This document shows, one piece after another, positions 27,544 to 36,711 of a stretch of 47,659 bases of DNA. Position 1 is the first letter of the stretch, and the number at the start of each line of letters is the position of its first letter. The translations under genes were made by a program, and so were the position numbers. The notes under the pieces were generated by a model. That model searched no databases, was not told where the DNA came from, and saw only the letters and a list, made by a program, of their open reading frames with translations. Source of the stretch: a virus; the IMG/VR virus record IMGVR_UViG_3300042914_000603, positions 1 to 47,659 of that record, one strand, 5' to 3'.

Positions 27544-28986
27544 ATGAATTACAAGTTTAAAACTAAACCATACGCACATCAAATAACTGCGTTAGAAAAG
27601 TCCTGGAATAAAGCTCATTTTGCTTATTTTATGGAGATGGGTACCGGAAAATCAAAAGTTCTTATTGATAATATAGCTATGCTATATGACAAAGGAAAGA
27701 TTAATGGTGCATTAATAGTTGCTCCAAAAGGTGTGTACCAAAACTGGTTTGATATAGAAATTCCAAATCATTTGCCAACCCACATAGAAAAAAAGATGGT
27801 ATTATGGAAAGCATCTTTTATGAAAGATAATAAAATTGTATCTAAAGAAGTAGATGCATTATTTGAAACTGGAACTGATCTTCATATTTTAGTTATGAAT
27901 GTAGAATCTTTATCTACAAAGAATGGTGTGACATTTGCAAATAAATTTTTAAGTTGTCATGAAACTTTAATGGCAATAGATGAATCTACTACTATTAAAA
28001 ATCCAGATGCTATTAGAACAAGATCTATTGTTCAATTAGGTAAATCTGCAAAGTATAGAAGAATATTAACTGGATCTCCGGTTACTAAATCTCCATTAGA
28101 TTTATATAAACAATGTGAATTTTTAAATGAAGGACTATTAGATTATACTTCTTATTATGCTTTTAAAACAAGATATTCTGTTTTAAGGACAGCAAACTTT
28201 GGTGGTCGTTCAGTTCAAATAGTAGTTGGTTATAAAAATTTAGATGAATTATCACAAAGAATAGAACAGTTTTCTTACAGAGTTTTAAAAGAAGATTGTT
28301 TAGATTTACCATCTTATTCTTTTACAAAAAGAATAATTCAATTATCAAAAGAACAAAAAAAGATTTACGATTCTATGAAACAATTAGCCTTAGCTCAATT
28401 AGATAATAAACTTATGACAACCGCTACTGCTCTTGTTCAATTAATGAGACTACATCAAATTACATGTGGTCATTTTAAATCTGATGATGGAACAGTACAA
28501 AAAATTAAAAATGAAAGATTAGATGCTTTAATGGATATATTAAGTGAAGTAGAAAACAAAGCTGTTATATGGGCTCATTATAAATATGATATTGAAGTAA
28601 TAGTTGAAGCAATCAAAAAAGAATATGGTCCTGATTCGTATGTCACTTACTATGGCGATACACCAAGCGAGATTAGACAAAATAATATAAAACTATTTCA
28701 AGATGAAAATAGTAAAGTTAGATTTTTAATTGGAACACCACAAACTGGTGGATATGGTATTACACTCACTGCAGGTAATGTAATGATATATTATTCTAAT
28801 GGTTATGATTTAGAAAAAAGAACTCAATCAGAAGCTAGAATAAATAGAGCCGGGCAAAAAAGAAAAATGACCTATATTGATATTATTGCAGAAGATACTG
28901 TAGATGAAAAAATAGTAGAAGCTCTTCGTAAAAAAGTTGATATAGCGTCTAAAGTAATGGGTGAAGAATTAAAGGAGTGGATATAA
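27544..28986 (+). CDS. SNF2-like superfamily 2 helicase
   Basis: The protein has 480 residues. KPYAHQITALEKSW (Q-like region), MGTGKS (32-37), LIVAPKGVYQNW (motif Ia), AIDEST (145-149, motif II), LTGSPVTKSP (motif III), and the C-terminal IGTPQTGGYGITLTAGNVMI and SEARINRAGQ motifs are in SNF2 order. Such phage proteins are annotated as DNA-dependent ATPases or remodellers. It is the only long rightward gene in the right half, with its own strong promoter, so it is likely expressed early and separately from the replication operon. Confidence 0.9.
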   Translation: MNYKFKTKPYAHQITALEKSWNKAHFAYFMEMGTGKSKVLIDNIAMLYDKGKINGALIVAPKGVYQNWFDIEIPNHLPTHIEKKMVLWKASFMKDNKIVSKEVDALFETGTDLHILVMNVESLSTKNGVTFANKFLSCHETLMAIDESTTIKNPDAIRTRSIVQLGKSAKYRRILTGSPVTKSPLDLYKQCEFLNEGLLDYTSYYAFKTRYSVLRTANFGGRSVQIVVGYKNLDELSQRIEQFSYRVLKEDCLDLPSYSFTKRIIQLSKEQKKIYDSMKQLALAQLDNKLMTTATALVQLMRLHQITCGHFKSDDGTVQKIKNERLDALMDILSEVENKAVIWAHYKYDIEVIVEAIKKEYGPDSYVTYYGDTPSEIRQNNIKLFQDENSKVRFLIGTPQTGGYGITLTAGNVMIYYSNGYDLEKRTQSEARINRAGQKRKMTYIDIIAEDTVDEKIVEALRKKVDIASKVMGEELKEWI

Positions 28987-28997
28987 ATTTCCACTCC
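28974..28997 (-). terminator. Hairpin overlapping the helicase stop codon
   Basis: GGAGTGGA and TCCACTCC form an 8-bp stem with an 8-base loop that includes the TAA stop of the SNF2-like gene. On the minus strand it is followed by a short T-rich tract, so it may stop leftward transcripts too. Confidence 0.5.
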
Positions 28998-29017
28998 TCA
29001 TCATTATAAGGTATCAT

Positions 29018-29125
29018 TTATTTTTTTAATGTATCTAATACATCTTTTTGCCAGTCTTTTGTAAACTGTTCTAGACTTTTGAAATAGTTATTCCAAAATT
29101 CTTTTACTTGAGCGTATGTAAACAT
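29018..29125 (-). CDS. Tiny phasin-like protein (35 aa)
   Basis: The ATG at 29125 has a good GGGAG ribosome site. The 35-residue product (MFTYAQVKEFWNNYFKSLEQ, then FTKDWQKDVLDTLKK) is one amphipathic helix with aromatic residues. Its strong ribosome site supports expression. The function is unknown. Confidence 0.6.
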   Translation of the reverse strand: MFTYAQVKEFWNNYFKSLEQFTKDWQKDVLDTLKK

Positions 29126-29169
29126 GTTTTCTCCCTTAAGTTGTTTTTATAGGATATGGGGATTAATTA

Positions 29170-29745
29170 TTAATTTTCAATGACTGCTTTTTCTCTTGTA
29201 ATATGACCTAAAACTATACCCTTATGAATACCTTCTTTAATAGTATATCCAGAAGTACCATTACCATTAATCTCAACTTCTTTACGGCTTTTCATTAATA
29301 TATTATTTTTCATTTCTATTTCTTTATTCGCATAATTTTTAGCTATTGGATCAGTATAAGTTAAAGTATGTAATTCTTTTAAATCATGTTCTCTATCAAG
29401 GAATTTATATTCAATTTTTGTAGTATTAAAATCTTTCTTTATTTTTTCACATATTGTTTCAGGATCAAATTCACCACATGAGTAAACATCAAACTGAAGC
29501 AAGGCGGGGTCGGGTTCATCCCAGACATGCATTACTATATGAGATGTTTCAATGATTGCAGCACCTGTAATTCCACGATTTCCGATCATATGAGAATACT
29601 TAACGTATGGTCCCATCATAACCTTCATACCTATTTCATCTATAAATTTTTTAAACCATTCTGTAAGAATAGTTTCATCCATTGGAGGATTTTTAGCTTC
29701 TGCTCTGATTATTAAATGTTTATGTACTAATAATTTATTATTCAT
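29170..29745 (-). CDS. AdoMet decarboxylase-like pyruvoyl enzyme
   Basis: The protein has 191 residues. Residues 66-92 carry the AdoMetDC active-site pattern ETSHIVMHVWDE and FDVYSCGEFD: Ser68 as the self-cleavage/pyruvoyl residue, His73 five residues on, and Cys90. The usual Glu before the Ser is Thr67 here, with Glu66 one earlier. The C-terminal 70 residues are an extension absent from the roughly 130-residue bacterial enzyme. It could make decarboxylated AdoMet for polyamines, or be one of the homologues known to act on ornithine or arginine. It is a likely metabolic gene carried for the infected cell. Confidence 0.75.
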   Translation of the reverse strand: MNNKLLVHKHLIIRAEAKNPPMDETILTEWFKKFIDEIGMKVMMGPYVKYSHMIGNRGITGAAIIETSHIVMHVWDEPDPALLQFDVYSCGEFDPETICEKIKKDFNTTKIEYKFLDREHDLKELHTLTYTDPIAKNYANKEIEMKNNILMKSRKEVEINGNGTSGYTIKEGIHKGIVLGHITREKAVIEN

Positions 29746-29784
29746 AATTGCGTCATATAGTTTTTTAAAACTATGTGCAACCTT

Positions 29785-30006
29785 TTATTTCATTAAATTA
29801 AAAGCCAATGTTAGTAGAATAGCGATGGTTGAACCTAGTCCTGCAATGATCCACCAAGTAAGAGCATCAAATTTTCTTTCAAACTTATCATGCATTTCAG
29901 CAGATTCTTCTCTTAATTCTTTTAAATCTCTTTTTAAACCAGTTATATGTCCATAAAGAGCTACAATGTGTTCTCCTGTTGTTTTAGGTTCTTTTCCGTT
30001 GGCCAT
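29785..30006 (-). CDS. Coiled-coil plus membrane protein (73 aa), XhlA-like layout
   Basis: A charged coiled coil (residues 12-47, GLKRDLKELREESAEMHDKF) is followed by one membrane segment (about 50-70, WWIIAGLGSTIAILLTLAFN) and a two-residue end. The layout resembles XhlA-type holin-associated proteins. The stop of the 1443-residue gene touches its start. A lysis role is possible but unproven. Confidence 0.6.
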   Translation of the reverse strand: MANGKEPKTTGEHIVALYGHITGLKRDLKELREESAEMHDKFERKFDALTWWIIAGLGSTIAILLTLAFNLMK

Positions 30007-33000
30007 TATACTATCCTATTTAAAAATTCTAATTTTTCAGCTGAAGTAGGTAATAAATTATATCTTTGACCTAAATTAGTTGAAGCAAATTGTTGTACTT
30101 GTGGAGATGTTAATATTTGAGCATTAACAGTAGTTCCTGTTATTTGAGAAGGTAATTCAGTTCTTGGCTGTACGTTAACTGGTTCAGGAGAACTTGGCGA
30201 TATTCTATCTCTAATAAGTTCTCTACTTTGTTCAACACCAGGAGTTAATAGCTGTTCAATATAACCATCTAATATATCGATTGGAGCTCCTAATGGAAAA
30301 TTAAATAATTTTCTTTGTATATCTCTAAAAATAGATTGAACAACTTTATTTTGTTCTGAAATTTTAGCTGCTTGAAGTGGATCAGTATTTTCTAAACGCT
30401 TAATAACAGATGAAAAAGCTTCTTCACTATAAGTAGGTATTTTAAATTTTTTACTTAATAAATTTTGAGTCTCCGTTTTTGTTAGTCTTTGTTCTAATAA
30501 TCCTCTTAACTTACCAGTATCCACACCTAAGGTTTTAGCATCTTCTAATACAGTGGACATTTTATTTTGAGAATTATAAGTGTTTAATATAAAGTCTTTG
30601 TAAGAAGCTAATTTTTCTTCAGGAGTTGTTGCTGCTGAATATGCAGTATCAGCAAATCTACTTCTAATACCTTGTTTATCTTTATTAAAAGATGTAACAA
30701 TAAAAGGTATACTTGCCAATGGTTTAGCCTCTTCTATTCTAACACCAGAAGCCAAAGCAACAAATTCATCCACGGCATCTCTTTGTGTTCCATAATCCGT
30801 AAACTGACCGGTAGCACCCTGCCAAATTTTTTGAGCGGAGGTAACAGCACCTGGAGTTAGTCCACCCAAAATATGATTAATTGATTTAGCTATTATAATA
30901 TCAATGGAATCTATTTTTGGATCATAAATTAATTTACCTCTAGAATCTCTTCCACCTCTAACTGTTACATCTACAGCTCTTTCAGTACCAATAGATTCAG
31001 TTACAAAAGGAGATAAAAATTCAGTGATAGCTCCTTTTCTTTGAGAAGGGTCAACTGCTCCTCCAAATAATGAATTCATAATAATACTAGTTGCATTGTC
31101 CCCTTTTAATCTACCTTCTGAAAAAGCTCCTAATACTCCATTCACTGGAGTTACTAAAGCATCATAGGGATTAGTGTAAGAAAAATTATAAAATTTAAAA
31201 TTACCATTTTCATCAGTTGATGTTACGGGTATTAGTGTAGAATTTCTTTGATATTGCGGAGCAAAAGACCTTTGGAAAGCATCCACTTCATCATCTGTTA
31301 CACCTGTTACATATTGAGCTCCTTTTTTAATTGTATAACCTGCTCCACCCAATACTGTGGATAATCCAACTAATCTACGAGCTCCCATTTGTCTTATAAA
31401 TGGATTAGTACTTGTAAGTTCTTTAACTCCAATAGCAAATATATTAGAACTAGTTCTTAATATTTCAGCTGGAAATGCTATGAAATTACCAAGAGGTAAA
31501 TTTCTAACATTATCTATTATTTTAGGAACCTTACTATAAGTAGGTATTGTATTAGTAACTAGATAAGCAGAAGCTTCTTCTACCGCTTGTAAAGGTGTTT
31601 TCACGGATCCTGTCAGAGGGTCAATACGATTAAATTTTTTACCTGCTACAGTTTGAAACCATTCTTCTACACTATTAAAAATATTTGCTTCATTTTGATT
31701 TTTAAAAGCAAGTGAAGAAGCTTTTTCTTTTGAAACTCCCTGTTTAATTAATTCATCAATACTTCTTTTATTAAACTTAGGATCTAATCCTTGTTTCATT
31801 GCAACTGAAGGAGATCCAAATGCAGTACTTAAAGCCCCTTGATAAAAATTATCTGAATAAATTTTCCAATAGTTATCAGAACCCTGATAAATATCTGTTA
31901 GTCTTTGCATTGGTTTACTATTCATTAAACGAGTAAAACTTAATTTTCCACCCTTTGCATCATCTAAAACTCTTTTTATTTCATTTAAATTTACGTTTTG
32001 ATCAATTACTCCTCTGTTTATCAAATTTTCTATTCGTCCTATTTTTTCTAAATCTGTTTTTGCTCCAAAGAAAATATCATCACCTGTTAATCTCCAAGCG
32101 TCTCTAAAACCAACTCTTCCTCCTATTAAACCACTTGCTAATGGAAACATAGCTGCCGTAGTAAAGTTTCTAATTTGAGTCATAGGAGATAAAATAGTTT
32201 TAGAAATTTGAGCCGCTGATTTTAACGTCATTAAACCTTTGTAACCCCAAATATTATATAATTTAGAAGTAACCTCTTTTACACCAGCTATTGCATTTGC
32301 AATTTCAGGGGCAGCATAATAATTCCCTGTAAATAAATCCGATGTAGCTCCAGATAAAGTAACTCCACTTTGTCTAGGTCCATCAGCTAAAGATTTTAAT
32401 GAAGAGAACCTGGTCATCTTATCAACGTTAACACCTTTTAAAGCTGCTCTTGTTGGATCAAAAATTAATCCATTTTCTAAACCTTCTTTAAGCATAGCAT
32501 CAAAAGCTTTTTTATTGTAGATTTGTTCAGATTGTTTTAAAACAACATCTAAACCAGCATTTAAAGAATTAAAAGTTGCAACATCTCTATCTATAATTTT
32601 ACCCGTTATATCTTTTGCTTCTCTTTTAATTAATTCTCCTGCTGTTCTACCTTCTTCAACTGTAAGTAATCTACGAATAGCATCCGGCATATCTTGACCA
32701 GATTTTAAACCTTGCCATTGGTATGATCTTTTTCCATCACCAGTTAATTTTTTATAAAAAGTTTCTGGAGAAAAACCACTGTTAATGGTAATTTGTTTAA
32801 AATTTAATAAATCTTTTTTTGTTTTTTCTTCAATTAAAGAGTCTAATGTTTTTCCAGAAGTTTTAGCCTGTTCTTTAAAACCGTTTATTAATTCTCTATC
32901 TGTTAAATTTATTTTTTTAAATTCTTTTATTGCAGCTTCATCAAGTAAAGGATTAAATTTAAAATCTTTATTATTAAGTGATGCAAATCTTTGTTTAGAA

Positions 33001-34337
33001 TAACTATTCCAGTCTAAAGCAGCCTCTCTTGCTACATCTACTCCTTCAGCGAATATATCAAATTTTTGTTGTGAACCATCAATTAATTTTTTATATCTTA
33101 TTACGTCTCTTCTTATTTCTTTAGGAAGAGTTCTAACTACTTCTTTTATTTCACCTATATCTTTAGATCCTAAAATTTGACCTATTTTATCATTTTCTAG
33201 TTGAAGAGATAACATAGAGTCTCTATCCTTAGTAAATTTAACTTTAAAATTATTAATAATTTTATTTTGTACATCTTGAATATTCTGACCTATTTTAGTT
33301 AACGTTCGTTGTTCACCTGCTCTTATAGTTTCAGCTCCAACTTGAATATCTCTTAGTGATCCAATACCTCTGTCTGATTTAAATTGATCTGCAAACAAGA
33401 CTATTCCTCTTTTAGCCTGACTTAAAAAAGTATCATCTACAGGATGTCTCCAATCAACGCTTTCAAAAATAGGTCTACCTTCGGCAGTTAATTCACCTGT
33501 TGCTCTTTTTGCTCCTATTTTAGTTAATGCTTTATCTTTTAATACTCCACTGGTAATAATGGCATCTTGTAAAACGCTTTTACTTTCTTTACCTACGATA
33601 GCATTTAAACCAGCTGTTAAAGGTACATCAATTACTTTTCCAACTACTCCACCAACAGTTCCAATAACTTCAGCCGCTGGAATGAGACCATATCGTGCTC
33701 CTAAAGAAAGTGCAGTCGGTGCAAGAGCAACACCAGCTCCAAGAGTAGCTCCCTCTGCTCCAAATTTTACTTTGCTTTTTATAGTTTCTAAAGCTCTTTC
33801 TTGTCCAGAAAGTCCTTCAAAATTAGTTCGTTCTGTAATACCTAACGTATCAGATAAGGTACCTAATTTTTCAGGAGTAGAAACTGCAAAATCAGTAATA
33901 CCACCAATGGTTCCAAAGTAACCAGCACGCTTAGTTAACTCTATACCTTTGCCAACATTACTTAATGAAGATAATTCAGTCATGGTGCTAATACCTTTTA
34001 ATTTAGATATTCCACTTGCAATTTTTAATGCTGCACCACCTGGAACACCAAATTGAGTAATAACAGAAGTGATTTCCCCTAATCCAGTTTTAGTCTCAGG
34101 AGTTATTTTATTAAAAATATTTTCTATTCCAGAAAGCAAATTAGTATTTGCTAAATAATCAACGGGCATTGCACCTAATTGTAATAAACCTTGAACAGCT
34201 TTACTTAGTCCAGAATATATTCCAATAGGAACATCTAGTGCATAATCAATTACACCTGCATCTCCACCTTTTGGCTTTATAATTTCTTGATCTTTATCTC
34301 TTTGGTAAATACCAAATTCTCCAAATCTTTCAACCAT
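30006..34337 (-). CDS. Giant internal virion-like protein (1443 aa)
   Basis: At 1443 residues this is the longest gene in the window. It has a hydrophobic Gly/Ala-rich N-terminal third (about 25-260), long charged helices, and a Gln/Pro-rich end. No lysozyme or transglycosylase motif was found by eye. Size, helix content and place at the end of the virion operon fit a DNA-ejection protein that crosses the cell envelope, like T7 gp16 in role. The start has AGGAGT. Exact family is not recognised. Confidence 0.7.
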   Translation of the reverse strand: MVERFGEFGIYQRDKDQEIIKPKGGDAGVIDYALDVPIGIYSGLSKAVQGLLQLGAMPVDYLANTNLLSGIENIFNKITPETKTGLGEITSVITQFGVPGGAALKIASGISKLKGISTMTELSSLSNVGKGIELTKRAGYFGTIGGITDFAVSTPEKLGTLSDTLGITERTNFEGLSGQERALETIKSKVKFGAEGATLGAGVALAPTALSLGARYGLIPAAEVIGTVGGVVGKVIDVPLTAGLNAIVGKESKSVLQDAIITSGVLKDKALTKIGAKRATGELTAEGRPIFESVDWRHPVDDTFLSQAKRGIVLFADQFKSDRGIGSLRDIQVGAETIRAGEQRTLTKIGQNIQDVQNKIINNFKVKFTKDRDSMLSLQLENDKIGQILGSKDIGEIKEVVRTLPKEIRRDVIRYKKLIDGSQQKFDIFAEGVDVAREAALDWNSYSKQRFASLNNKDFKFNPLLDEAAIKEFKKINLTDRELINGFKEQAKTSGKTLDSLIEEKTKKDLLNFKQITINSGFSPETFYKKLTGDGKRSYQWQGLKSGQDMPDAIRRLLTVEEGRTAGELIKREAKDITGKIIDRDVATFNSLNAGLDVVLKQSEQIYNKKAFDAMLKEGLENGLIFDPTRAALKGVNVDKMTRFSSLKSLADGPRQSGVTLSGATSDLFTGNYYAAPEIANAIAGVKEVTSKLYNIWGYKGLMTLKSAAQISKTILSPMTQIRNFTTAAMFPLASGLIGGRVGFRDAWRLTGDDIFFGAKTDLEKIGRIENLINRGVIDQNVNLNEIKRVLDDAKGGKLSFTRLMNSKPMQRLTDIYQGSDNYWKIYSDNFYQGALSTAFGSPSVAMKQGLDPKFNKRSIDELIKQGVSKEKASSLAFKNQNEANIFNSVEEWFQTVAGKKFNRIDPLTGSVKTPLQAVEEASAYLVTNTIPTYSKVPKIIDNVRNLPLGNFIAFPAEILRTSSNIFAIGVKELTSTNPFIRQMGARRLVGLSTVLGGAGYTIKKGAQYVTGVTDDEVDAFQRSFAPQYQRNSTLIPVTSTDENGNFKFYNFSYTNPYDALVTPVNGVLGAFSEGRLKGDNATSIIMNSLFGGAVDPSQRKGAITEFLSPFVTESIGTERAVDVTVRGGRDSRGKLIYDPKIDSIDIIIAKSINHILGGLTPGAVTSAQKIWQGATGQFTDYGTQRDAVDEFVALASGVRIEEAKPLASIPFIVTSFNKDKQGIRSRFADTAYSAATTPEEKLASYKDFILNTYNSQNKMSTVLEDAKTLGVDTGKLRGLLEQRLTKTETQNLLSKKFKIPTYSEEAFSSVIKRLENTDPLQAAKISEQNKVVQSIFRDIQRKLFNFPLGAPIDILDGYIEQLLTPGVEQSRELIRDRISPSSPEPVNVQPRTELPSQITGTTVNAQILTSPQVQQFASTNLGQRYNLLPTSAEKLEFLNRIV

Positions 34338-34347
34338 GGATGTACTC

Positions 34348-35823
34348 CTATGATGTTTGTTGAGCTGGAGGTATTATTAAATTAACTCCGTATTTCACAT
34401 TAAAATTATTTACATCGTTTTGACTAGTTATATATGCAAAATCTTGTAGAGCTTGTTCACTAGAAGCAAGTAATTGAATCACTTGATCATTTATTTCTTT
34501 TGGTAATCTATCTCTTAAAGTATCATAATCTAATTTTTGTACTGGTTTTATAGGTGTCGTTGTTCCACCAAAATTAACATTTGAAGCAACTACATCTGAT
34601 TCTGTTTCATCTTCAGTTGGTCCTCCTGCAGCTCTCATGGTTCTTGAAGTTGTTTGTGGAGCAAATATATTATAAATACCTCCGTATAATGATTTAAATT
34701 CAGGTGCAGATAAATAATCTCTTTCAAACTGTCTAAACTTTTTATCATATGATTCTTTTGTTTTGTCATACCTTGCTTTATCTTTAATAGGATCTAATTT
34801 ATCTAAGTTATTTTTATCTTGTAAAAGACTATCAGCTGCATCTCTTATAATTTGTCTATCCGCTAATAAAACTTCAGTTCTAGCTTTAGATTCTGGAGAC
34901 ATGGGTTTAGCTGCACTTATGTTTTCATTCATTATTTGTTGAATACTCATATTGGCATATCTTGGATCTCCACTTTCTTTTAAAGATTTTGCTATATATT
35001 CAGCTTCTCTAATAGAAGTTGGTAAAGTTCCTGCTCTAATTTGTTGTTGTTCTTTTTCTTTTGCAAGTTTATATGCAGCAAGTGTTACAGCTTTATCTTC
35101 TTCTTTTCTTGCTCTTGCTACAGGTAAAGCTAATTTAGTTGCTTCTTGTATTTTTTCTGAAATAGTCCCTTTTTTACCTAAAGCAGCTGATACTATTAAA
35201 GCAAGTTCTCCTCTAGAATAATCTTCATCTTTTAATAAATCTCTTAATTCTTTTGATTCTTTTTTTACTTCATCCAATAAATTAAAAGTTTCTTTGTATT
35301 CAGGTTCTTTTTTTGGTGGAGGTGGAGGTGGGGTAATTTTCTGTTCTCCTAATCCAGTTGCAAAATCTCCACTTTCCTTATCTAAACCTAAACCAAGTTT
35401 TTGATCAGTTGTACCTTGTATTCCTCTTGTTTTATATAATTCTCTGGCTTTAAGCCTCTCTGATATAGGAGTGTCTTCAGTTATAATACCTTCTTGTATT
35501 AAAAGATTATCTAAATCTATTGTTTCTTTAAATGGTATATAACTAGAACCTAAAGGACCTTCTCCAGATCTTATTTTTTCTAAAAGTCTTTGACCTCTAG
35601 TTGAATAATTAGGTGTAGATAAATTTTGAGAAATACCTACTTGTGGTATATTTTTAGGAGCAAAATATGTAAATGGATTTGATACTTGTACAGGTCCAGC
35701 TTGAGCATAACCAATTCTTCCTCCATTAAAATATTGTGGTCTTGATTCTACATGAGACATGATCCCTGTTCCTTGAGTCATGCCACCCATTTTAAACATA
35801 GGTCTTTTAAATATATTATACAT
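34348..35823 (-). CDS. Virion-associated protein with Met/Gly-rich N-terminus (491 aa)
   Basis: The N-terminus (MYNIFKRPMFKMGGMTQGTG, then PQYFNGGRIGYA) is a pattern I recall in marine phage virion proteins. A Pro6 run (PPPPPP) and charged helices (about 180-330) follow. It lies between the giant protein and a Gln-rich protein. An internal virion or ejection role fits the position. No enzyme motif. Confidence 0.6.
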   Translation of the reverse strand: MYNIFKRPMFKMGGMTQGTGIMSHVESRPQYFNGGRIGYAQAGPVQVSNPFTYFAPKNIPQVGISQNLSTPNYSTRGQRLLEKIRSGEGPLGSSYIPFKETIDLDNLLIQEGIITEDTPISERLKARELYKTRGIQGTTDQKLGLGLDKESGDFATGLGEQKITPPPPPPKKEPEYKETFNLLDEVKKESKELRDLLKDEDYSRGELALIVSAALGKKGTISEKIQEATKLALPVARARKEEDKAVTLAAYKLAKEKEQQQIRAGTLPTSIREAEYIAKSLKESGDPRYANMSIQQIMNENISAAKPMSPESKARTEVLLADRQIIRDAADSLLQDKNNLDKLDPIKDKARYDKTKESYDKKFRQFERDYLSAPEFKSLYGGIYNIFAPQTTSRTMRAAGGPTEDETESDVVASNVNFGGTTTPIKPVQKLDYDTLRDRLPKEINDQVIQLLASSEQALQDFAYITSQNDVNNFNVKYGVNLIIPPAQQTS

Positions 35824-35825
35824 TT

Positions 35826-36707
35826 TTATTTACCAAATAAACTTCCCAATCCATAAACACCTGCAGCAGCAGATAAAGCAGAACTCAATGGTCCAGCTTG
35901 TTGAGAAGGTTGAGTTGTTTGTTGGAATCCTGGTTGAGGATATCCAGATATTAATCCTGTTATACCAGCACCTAAAGATTGTAATCTTGTAAACGGTTCT
36001 TGATATTGGAATTGCGCAGCTTGTCTTTGTGCATCTATTACAGCTTGTTGATAAGCTAAATTTTGTGTTCCTGCAGCACCTAGTTGTTGAACTTGTTGTG
36101 CAGCTAATGTAGGTTGTAATGATGCAAGTTGTCCTTGTTGTGCAAAAGCTTGTGAAGCTAATTGATTAGCTTGTTGGAATCCTTGTTGTCTTAGTTGAGC
36201 TTCTAATGCTGCTCTATCTTGTAAACTTTGTGCACTAAATTCTGCTTGTTGTATTCCTTCTCTTGCTCCACCAAATGCACCAGCTCCAACAGCACCAGCT
36301 CCTATTTGTTGTTGTGCAATTTGTCTTTGTCTATCAAATTCAGAAAGAGTTGTTGAAATAACATCTTGTTGATATGGAGACATAAATTGTTGATATGCTT
36401 CGGGTCCTGTATATTCTTGAGCTTGTTCTAAGAAAGGTTGATATCCTGCAATACCTGTACCTTGACCCATTCCTGTAACTGCTCCAGTAGTAGGATCAAA
36501 TGTTAATGCGCCAAGACCTGCTTGTGTTGCAGCTTGTTGTTGTGCTTGTTGTGTAAGTACGTTTTGCCCAGCTATCTGCGGAGACATTGCTTGCAGTTCT
36601 GCAGTAGTAGGAGCTTGTCCAGTTTTCTTAGTTAATAAATCTAAATATGTTTGTCCTGCCGCTTCTAAATACGGGGCCGGTCTTGAAATCGTTGTTGTCT
36701 CTGCCAT
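35826..36707 (-). CDS. Gln/Ala-rich virion protein (293 aa)
   Basis: Glutamine and alanine dominate long helices (TQQAQQQAATQAGLGAL, then QQGFQQANQLASQAFAQQGQ). GGAREGIQQAEFSAQSLQ is a word I recall in marine phage virion proteins. The composition is like small internal ejection proteins. It sits tightly between two other virion-like genes. Function is inferred from position and composition. Confidence 0.65.
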   Translation of the reverse strand: MAETTTISRPAPYLEAAGQTYLDLLTKKTGQAPTTAELQAMSPQIAGQNVLTQQAQQQAATQAGLGALTFDPTTGAVTGMGQGTGIAGYQPFLEQAQEYTGPEAYQQFMSPYQQDVISTTLSEFDRQRQIAQQQIGAGAVGAGAFGGAREGIQQAEFSAQSLQDRAALEAQLRQQGFQQANQLASQAFAQQGQLASLQPTLAAQQVQQLGAAGTQNLAYQQAVIDAQRQAAQFQYQEPFTRLQSLGAGITGLISGYPQPGFQQTTQPSQQAGPLSSALSAAAGVYGLGSLFGK

Positions 36708-36711
36708 TTAA

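Noticed and set aside
27544-28986. Possible phage RNA polymerase or replicative helicase of T7 gp4 type
   Set aside because: The motifs are of SNF2 type; no T7-like RNA polymerase or gp4-like primase-helicase was found anywhere in the window.
33559-33921. Plus-strand frame of 120 codons inside the giant virion gene
   Set aside because: It lies opposite an uninterrupted 1443-codon gene and has the Pro/Ala/Ser pattern typical of a shadow frame.
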